A stretch of DNA of 8,780 bases from an uncultured Collinsella sp. (GTDB taxonomy: Bacteria; Actinomycetota; Coriobacteriia; Coriobacteriales; Coriobacteriaceae): positions 1 to 8,780 of the forward strand of contig CABUMU010000084.1 in the NCBI GenBank assembly GCA_902492855.1. Reading direction: 5' to 3'. This document shows, piece by piece, positions 6,597 through 8,780 of this stretch. Under the pieces are notes generated by a model. It saw only the letters and a program-made list of their open reading frames with translations. It made no database searches and had not been told where the DNA came from. Position numbers and translations under genes: made by a program. The stretch's first letter is position 1; each line of letters opens with the position of its first letter.

Positions 6597-7289
6597 CTAA
6601 ACCGCACATTCCTCGCGTTCGGCATCGAGACGTGCCTTAACGGCATCGGCGGCGATGTGATACGAGAAGCCCTTGCCCATCAAAAACCGAACCAGTTTTT
6701 CGAATCCACGCGTCTCTGGAACACGCCGCTTGGCGAGCAGGGCTGACGCACGCGCCAAATCGTCTTCGACGGCAAAATAATCCTCGGGATAACCGGGAAT
6801 GTCATCGAGCACGACATGACGGCGCTTGAGCTCGGTCTCGATTTTGCGCTGTCCCCAACCGCGCCGCTTGCGCTCCTCGATAAAGTACGAGCAAAAGCGG
6901 TTCTCGTCTAAAAAGTGATACTCGGTGGCGCGCTCGACGGCGAAATCGATCGCGGGCTGGTGAAAGCCGTAGCGAGCCAGCTTGTCACGGACCTCACCCG
7001 TCGCATGGTCGCGGCGCGATAGCATCTCGGTCACCATGGTAAGTGCACATTTACGCTCGATGAGCTGCACCGCCTCACGAAAGTTGTCCCAATCACAGGG
7101 AAGATCGGGGCGGTTTTTGACATACAGCCGCGCGACCCGTACGGGAATCCAAATGGACCGCTCAAAACCGCCCTCAAGCTCACAATCGATATGTGCGCAA
7201 GGCTTTTTGGACGCATACCCGCTCGAGAACGAGGAAGCCGCCTTCTTATCGGGAAAGACGGCCGTGGCCTCGGTCACCGTATACGACAT
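6597..7289 (-). CDS. recX: Regulatory protein RecX
   Basis: RecX binds RecA filaments and modulates recombinase and co-protease activity. The protein is 230 residues. The RecX three-helix repeats cover about residues 83-220: MVTEMLSRRDHATGEVRDKL (85-104), FLDENRFCSYFIEERKRRGWG (about 126-146) followed by QRKIETELKRR, and a last repeat with KLVRFLMGKGFSY (198-210). The first 80 or so residues are an extension absent from the 166-residue E. coli protein and have no clear motif. The chosen ATG is 11 nt after the recA stop with no obvious ribosome binding site, so coupling to recA is likely, though a later start within the extension cannot be excluded. Co-transcription would place it under the same LexA control as recA. 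A terminator follows. Confidence 0.94.
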   Translation of the reverse strand: MSYTVTEATAVFPDKKAASSFSSGYASKKPCAHIDCELEGGFERSIWIPVRVARLYVKNRPDLPCDWDNFREAVQLIERKCALTMVTEMLSRRDHATGEVRDKLARYGFHQPAIDFAVERATEYHFLDENRFCSYFIEERKRRGWGQRKIETELKRRHVVLDDIPGYPEDYFAVEDDLARASALLAKRRVPETRGFEKLVRFLMGKGFSYHIAADAVKARLDAEREECAV

Positions 7290-7300
7290 GAGCGTAACCG

Positions 7301-8449
7301 CTACTCGTCGTCATCATCGAGCATGGCGGAACCATCGATGGCGTAAAGCTCGTCAAACTCCTCAGGCGCAGGCTGATCGGTCAGCTCGACCTCGGAAGGA
7401 GCATCGTCATCAAACTCAAGCCCGCAGGCAAGGCGGACCTTATGCTCAATCTCGTCAGCGCAATCGGGGTGTTCGCGCAGGAACGCCTTGGCGGCCTCGC
7501 GACCGTTGCCGAGCTTGTCCTCGCCATAGGCAAACCAGGAGCCCATCTTCTTGCAGATGCCGCACTCGACAGCCATGTCCAGAATCGAGCCCTCCTTAGA
7601 GATGCCCGTACCGTACATGATGTCGAACTCAGCAGAACGGAACGGAGCTGCCACCTTGTTCTTAACGACCTTGGCGCGCACGCGGTTACCGATAACCTCG
7701 TCCTTAAGCTTAATGCTGTCGATGCGGCGAATGTCGATACGCACCGAAGAGAAGAACTTAAGGGCGCGGCCGCCCGTCGTGGTCTCGGGGTTGCCGAACA
7801 TGACGCCGATCTTCTCACGCAGCTGGTTAATGAAGATGCACGTCGTGTTGGACTTGGACAGCGAGCCGGCGAGCTTGCGGAGCGCCTGGCTCATCAGGCG
7901 AGCCTGAAGACCGACCGTAGTGTCGCCGATTTCTCCCTCGATCTCGGCACGCGGGGTCAGCGCAGCGACGGAGTCAACGACGATGGCATCGATGGCGCCG
8001 GAACGCACGAGCATGTCAACGATCTCGAGCGCCTGCTCACCCGTATCGGGCTGGGAAATGAGCACCTCGTCGATATCCACGCCGATGCGCGCGGCATACG
8101 TGGGATCGAGCGCGTGCTCGGCATCGATAAATGCCACAACGCCGCCCATAGCCTGGGCCTCGGCCAAGATCTCGAGCGAAAGCGTCGTCTTACCGGAGGA
8201 CTCAGGACCGTAAATCTCGACGATACGGCCGCGCGGCACACCGCCGATACCCAGAGCGGCATCGAGGGCCAGGGCGCCCGTGGGAATGGCCTCGACCTCG
8301 AGCTCGGGGCCACCGTCGCCGTACCTCATGATGGAACCCTGGCCGAATTTCTTCTCGATCTCGGCCTTGGTGGTGGCGATCATCTCATCGCGCTCTTTAC
8401 CCGTCGTGCGAGCATGAACGGTACGTACGGGACCTGAATTCTTGGCCAT
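7301..8449 (-). CDS. recA: Recombinase RecA
   Basis: RecA forms ATP-dependent filaments on single-stranded DNA, catalyses strand exchange, and triggers LexA self-cleavage in the SOS response. From ATG 8449 the protein is 382 residues. Walker A GPESSGKT is at residues 81-88, and IDAEHALDP follows. The L1/L2 region is present, with INQLREKIGVMFGNPETTTGG. The tail is very acidic and ends LDDDDE, as in many RecA proteins, where it damps DNA binding. About 20 residues precede the conserved core, slightly longer than in E. coli. The frame is open to a TTG at 8470, but that codon lies upstream of the ribosome binding site, so ATG 8449 is used. recX follows after 11 nt. The promoter contains a perfect SOS box. 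Confidence 0.99.
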   Translation of the reverse strand: MAKNSGPVRTVHARTTGKERDEMIATTKAEIEKKFGQGSIMRYGDGGPELEVEAIPTGALALDAALGIGGVPRGRIVEIYGPESSGKTTLSLEILAEAQAMGGVVAFIDAEHALDPTYAARIGVDIDEVLISQPDTGEQALEIVDMLVRSGAIDAIVVDSVAALTPRAEIEGEIGDTTVGLQARLMSQALRKLAGSLSKSNTTCIFINQLREKIGVMFGNPETTTGGRALKFFSSVRIDIRRIDSIKLKDEVIGNRVRAKVVKNKVAAPFRSAEFDIMYGTGISKEGSILDMAVECGICKKMGSWFAYGEDKLGNGREAAKAFLREHPDCADEIEHKVRLACGLEFDDDAPSEVELTDQPAPEEFDELYAIDGSAMLDDDDE

Positions 8450-8455
8450 GAATAG

Positions 8456-8464
8456 CCCTCCTCT
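8456..8464 (-). promoter_or_regulatory. Strong ribosome binding site of recA
   Basis: The minus strand reads AGAGGAGGG, with GGAGG 7 nt before ATG 8449. It lies inside the open extension from TTG 8470, which shows that the longer reading is not the true start. Confidence 0.9.
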
Positions 8465-8479
8465 TAACAACCTGCATCG

Positions 8480-8508
8480 ATAATAAACGAACGGCTGTTC
8501 GTGGTCAA
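8480..8508 (-). promoter_or_regulatory. Sigma70-type promoter of recA
   Basis: On the minus strand TTGACC (8508-8503) and TATTAT (8485-8480) are exactly 17 nt apart, each matching five of six consensus positions. Transcription would start near 8473, giving a short leader of about 24 nt. The spacer contains the SOS box, so LexA binding would directly block RNA polymerase. Confidence 0.85.
8488..8501. promoter_or_regulatory. LexA operator (SOS box)
   Basis: CGAAC-GGCT-GTTCG is a perfect match to the Gram-positive LexA box core CGAAC-N4-GTTCG. It lies wholly within the 17-nt spacer of the recA promoter, the expected place for repression. By extension it should also control recX. Confidence 0.93.
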
Positions 8509-8540
8509 CCGTTCAGATAAATCATATGCAGCCGACCTTT

Positions 8541-8602
8541 CCAAAACCCAACCAAACGCCGACCAAACACTGACCAAATGCTTGACCACAAAGGACCAAA
8601 AA
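8541..8602. repeat. Helically phased GACCAAA repeat ladder upstream of recA
   Basis: Six CC dinucleotides, each followed by an A-rich tract, begin at 8541, 8552, 8563, 8574, 8586 and 8596, so the steps are 11, 11, 11, 12 and 10 bp. The central copies read as degenerate 11-mers containing GACCAAA (TTTGGTC in the recA direction). The array ends about 33 bp upstream of the recA -35. Short A tracts in phase with the helix can bend DNA; alternatively these may be tandem sites for a regulator. The pattern is seen directly; its role is unknown. Confidence 0.65.
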
Positions 8603-8675
8603 TGAACAAGGCAGGCAAAAATACGTCTACAACCAGTACAAACGCCAAATTAGCCTAAGGTCCATATCTCCACAA

Positions 8676-8699
8676 TTAAGGGGCCCGGAGGCCCCTTAA
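8676..8699 (-). terminator. Terminator-like hairpin after the upstream gene
   Basis: TTAAGGGGCC and GGCCCCTTAA are perfect 10-bp inverted arms with a 4-nt loop. It begins 7 nt after the stop codon of the partial gene to the right. On the minus strand the 3' side reads CCCCTTAATTGT, a modest T tail. It probably ends the preceding transcript and insulates the recA promoter. Confidence 0.65.
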
Positions 8700-8706
8700 A
8701 ACACGT

Positions 8707-8780
8707 CTATTCCATAGAATCGAGCACGCAGACAATGCGACCCAATGCGTCCGTGACCGCATGGGCACGAACACACGAAC
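8707..8780 (-). CDS. C-terminal end of an unidentified protein (partial)
   Basis: On the minus strand one frame from the right edge reads the last 23 residues of a protein, ending VTDALGRIVCVLDSME before TAG (8709-8707). A terminator-like hairpin follows 7 nt after the stop, and the frame has normal-looking codon use, which together suggest a real gene end. The other two minus frames are also open across this short stretch, so the choice rests on that context. Too little is present to name the product. Confidence 0.45.
   Translation of the reverse strand, partial: SCVRAHAVTDALGRIVCVLDSME

Noticed and set aside
7442..8437. A 331-codon open frame on the plus strand opposite recA
   Set aside because: It lies entirely within recA, has no convincing motifs, and arises from the codon bias of the minus-strand gene.

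Overview
The window looks like a piece of a core bacterial chromosome from a fairly GC-rich Gram-positive lineage. The best guess is an actinobacterium of the Coriobacteriia (Collinsella-like). This rests on recollection of that group's proteins and gene order plus the Gram-positive type SOS box (CGAAC-N4-GTTCG), not on any search. Every gene I can support lies on the minus strand, so the window is best read from high to low coordinates.

Layout in the direction of transcription. (1) The last 23 codons of an unidentified gene (8780-8707), followed by a GC-rich terminator-like hairpin (8699-8676). (2) A recA control region: a ladder of CC(A)n blocks spaced 10-12 bp (8602-8541), then a strong sigma70-type promoter (TTGACC-N17-TATTAT) whose spacer holds a perfect LexA-type SOS box. 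(3) recA and recX, 11 nt apart, closed by a terminator. (4) A 257-nt gap with the recX terminator, a second strong promoter (TTGACA-N17-TACGAT) whose -35 overlaps that terminator's T tail, and a structured leader of about 160 nt. (5) rny (RNase Y), tightly coupled to a GHKL-fold ATPase of unknown role, then a spoVS-like gene. (6) miaB, miaA and hflX joined by TAATG stop/start overlaps; hflX runs off the left edge.

The genes form two functional blocks. recA-recX is a DNA-damage unit under LexA control, in which RecX tunes RecA filaments. rny to hflX is an RNA-centred unit: mRNA decay (RNase Y), tRNA A37 modification (MiaA makes i6A, MiaB makes ms2i6A) and ribosome rescue/GTPase (HflX). The unknown ATPase and the SpoVS-family protein sit between them. 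The order recA / rny / X / spoVS / miaB broadly resembles Bacillus subtilis, where X is the phosphodiesterase gene ymdB; here X is the GHKL ATPase.

I see no mobile element, CRISPR array, tRNA or rRNA. The least explained items are the ATPase coupled to rny, the helically phased repeat ladder upstream of recA, the GNRA-capped hairpin in the rny leader, and the palindrome upstream of spoVS.
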